A stretch of 24,115 nt of DNA from JAVBOJ01 sp031550755 (GTDB lineage Bacteria > Bacillota > Clostridia > Oscillospirales > UBA929): assembly GCA_031550755.1 (NCBI GenBank), contig JAVBOJ010000124.1, forward strand, positions 1 to 24,115, in the 5' to 3' direction. This document shows positions 23,253-24,115 of this stretch, piece by piece. Under the pieces are notes generated by a model, which saw only the letters and a list, made by a program, of their open reading frames with translations, did not search any database and was not told the DNA's origin. Made by a program: the position numbers and the translations under genes. Position 1 is the first letter of the stretch, and every line of letters starts with the position of its first letter.

Positions 23253-24115
23253 GTGGAAAAAACGAAATTTTCACAAATCGGTATCGACATGTTTTCCGGC
23301 GTGACTCGCGCCGGCCTGCCGGTATTTGTCTTCCCCCGCAGGGGATACCGGAAGGCGTACGCCTTTCTGGCGGTAAATTACGGCGCGGTGGACGCCGCCT
23401 TTTCCGTGGACGGCGCACCGCAGAAGCCGCCGGCCGGCCTGGCGCATTTTTTGGAGCACAAGATGTTCGACATGCCGTACGGCAACGCTATGCAGCGCTT
23501 CGCCGCCACCGGCGCTTCCCCCAACGCCTTCACCAGCCACGCCATGACCGCCTATCATTTCCAATGCACCGACGCGTTTTTTGACAATTTGGACACCCTG
23601 CTCTCCTTTGTGCTGACGCCCTATTTTTCGCCCGACAGCGTGCAAAAAGAGCAGGGCATCATCGCGCAGGAGATCCGTATGATTGAGGACAGCCCGCAAA
23701 ACCGCGTGTATGAAAACATGCTGGCCGGGCTGTACGAGAGCCACCCGGTGCGCGTCTCCATCGCCGGGACGGTGGCGTCCATCGCGGACATCACGGCCGA
23801 GACGCTGTACGCCTGTTATCATGCCTTTTATCATCCGAAAAACATGTGCCTCTGCGTCGCGGGGGATCTGGAGCCCGAGGCGGTCTTCGCGGCGGCGGAC
23901 AGAATCGGCGCCGCCCCGGCGCATGAGGTTGTCCGGGCGTCGGTCTTTGAGGATCCCACACGGGCGTACCGAGCCGAGACGGAGGCCGCCATGGAGGTCT
24001 CCCAGCCGCTGTTCGCGCTGGGCTTCAAGGCCGATCCGCCGGAGAGGGGAGAGGACACGCTGGGCTTTGACCTGCTGTCCGAGCTGGCCTTTGAAGCGCT
24101 GACCGGGCCGAGCTC
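23253..24115 (+). CDS. ymfH: M16-family zinc peptidase YmfH (partial, 3' end outside window)
   Basis: 287 residues visible of an expected 420-430; the frame is still open at 24115, so the gene is cut by the window end. Start is GTG 23253, 7 nt after GGGGAGG; a GTG at 23247 in frame is too close to that site. The catalytic motif HFLEH (65-69) binds zinc through both histidines, E68 is the general base, and E145 (in IRMIEDSP, 76 residues after H69) is the third ligand. It is the active half of the YmfF/YmfH pair, and the two genes are separated by two bases (TGA then GC-GTG), so they are co-translated. The visible end reads LTGPSS, matching the conserved G-x-SS turn of the family just before the second half. 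Confidence 0.92.
   Translation, partial: MEKTKFSQIGIDMFSGVTRAGLPVFVFPRRGYRKAYAFLAVNYGAVDAAFSVDGAPQKPPAGLAHFLEHKMFDMPYGNAMQRFAATGASPNAFTSHAMTAYHFQCTDAFFDNLDTLLSFVLTPYFSPDSVQKEQGIIAQEIRMIEDSPQNRVYENMLAGLYESHPVRVSIAGTVASIADITAETLYACYHAFYHPKNMCLCVAGDLEPEAVFAAADRIGAAPAHEVVRASVFEDPTRAYRAETEAAMEVSQPLFALGFKADPPERGEDTLGFDLLSELAFEALTGPS

Noticed and set aside
20692..23418. Another 900-codon minus-strand frame crossing the glucan synthase, ymfF and ymfH genes
   Set aside because: Antisense to three well-supported genes, composition is Arg/Pro/Gly/Gln-biased, and no family is recognisable. Its length is explained by few stop codons in the complement of GC-rich codons.
24110..24115. GAGCTC (a SacI site) as the last six bases
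   Set aside because: A cloning-end explanation was considered, but the coding frame of ymfH continues normally to the last base and the motif is expected by chance; nothing supports vector sequence.

Overview
The window is a compact, G+C-rich bacterial stretch with AT-rich gaps, sigma-A-like promoters and strong GGAGG-type ribosome binding sites. Gene content points to a member of the Clostridia, probably an Oscillospirales/Ruminococcaceae-type anaerobe. The clues are a PadR / DUF1700-like / DUF4097 trio, a half-size TauE/SafE pair, type III pantothenate kinase, TagO plus WecB, a YmfF/YmfH peptidase pair, and a trio of small clostridial-looking proteins. This is inference from gene families; there is no rRNA or other marker. 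No tRNA, rRNA, CRISPR array, insertion sequence or phage gene was seen.

Layout. (1) 1-80 is a perfect 80-bp palindrome that includes a terminator and the last codons of the first gene; it may be an assembly fold-back at a contig end. (2) 69-2259 (minus) is an envelope-sensing style operon: PadR repressor, multi-membrane-span DUF1700-like protein, DUF4097 adhesin-like protein. All junctions are ATGA overlaps, and the promoter has an inverted repeat between its -35 and -10 boxes. (3) 2378-3105 (plus) holds two coupled half-size TauE/SafE transporter subunits. (4) 3132-6540 (plus) holds a promoter, a tiny leader ORF, a 7TM-type diguanylate cyclase and a GT-C (family 39-like) glycosyltransferase. 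(5) 6509-7768 (minus) holds a YfcE-like phosphodiesterase and coaX; coaX overlaps the glycosyltransferase tail to tail. (6) 7836-8823 (plus) holds three small proteins of unknown function, ending at strong hairpins shared with the next operon. (7) 8907-14255 (minus) is a five-gene operon: class I aminotransferase, trpS, tagO, wecB and a membrane-anchored LolA-like protein. (8) 14413-21957 (plus) is one giant gene for an NdvB-type cyclic beta-1,2-glucan synthase (GT84 + GH94). (9) 21979-24115 (plus) holds ymfF and the start of ymfH, cut by the window end.

Common theme: much of the content concerns the cell envelope. TagO and WecB start a wall polymer, the NdvB-like enzyme makes a beta-glucan, the GT39-like protein transfers sugars from lipid carriers, a diguanylate cyclase is co-translated with that transferase, and the PadR operon probably responds to membrane state. 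Housekeeping genes (coaX, trpS) are interleaved. Junctions are very tight: six of the gene pairs share a 4-nt ATGA overlap, implying widespread translational coupling.
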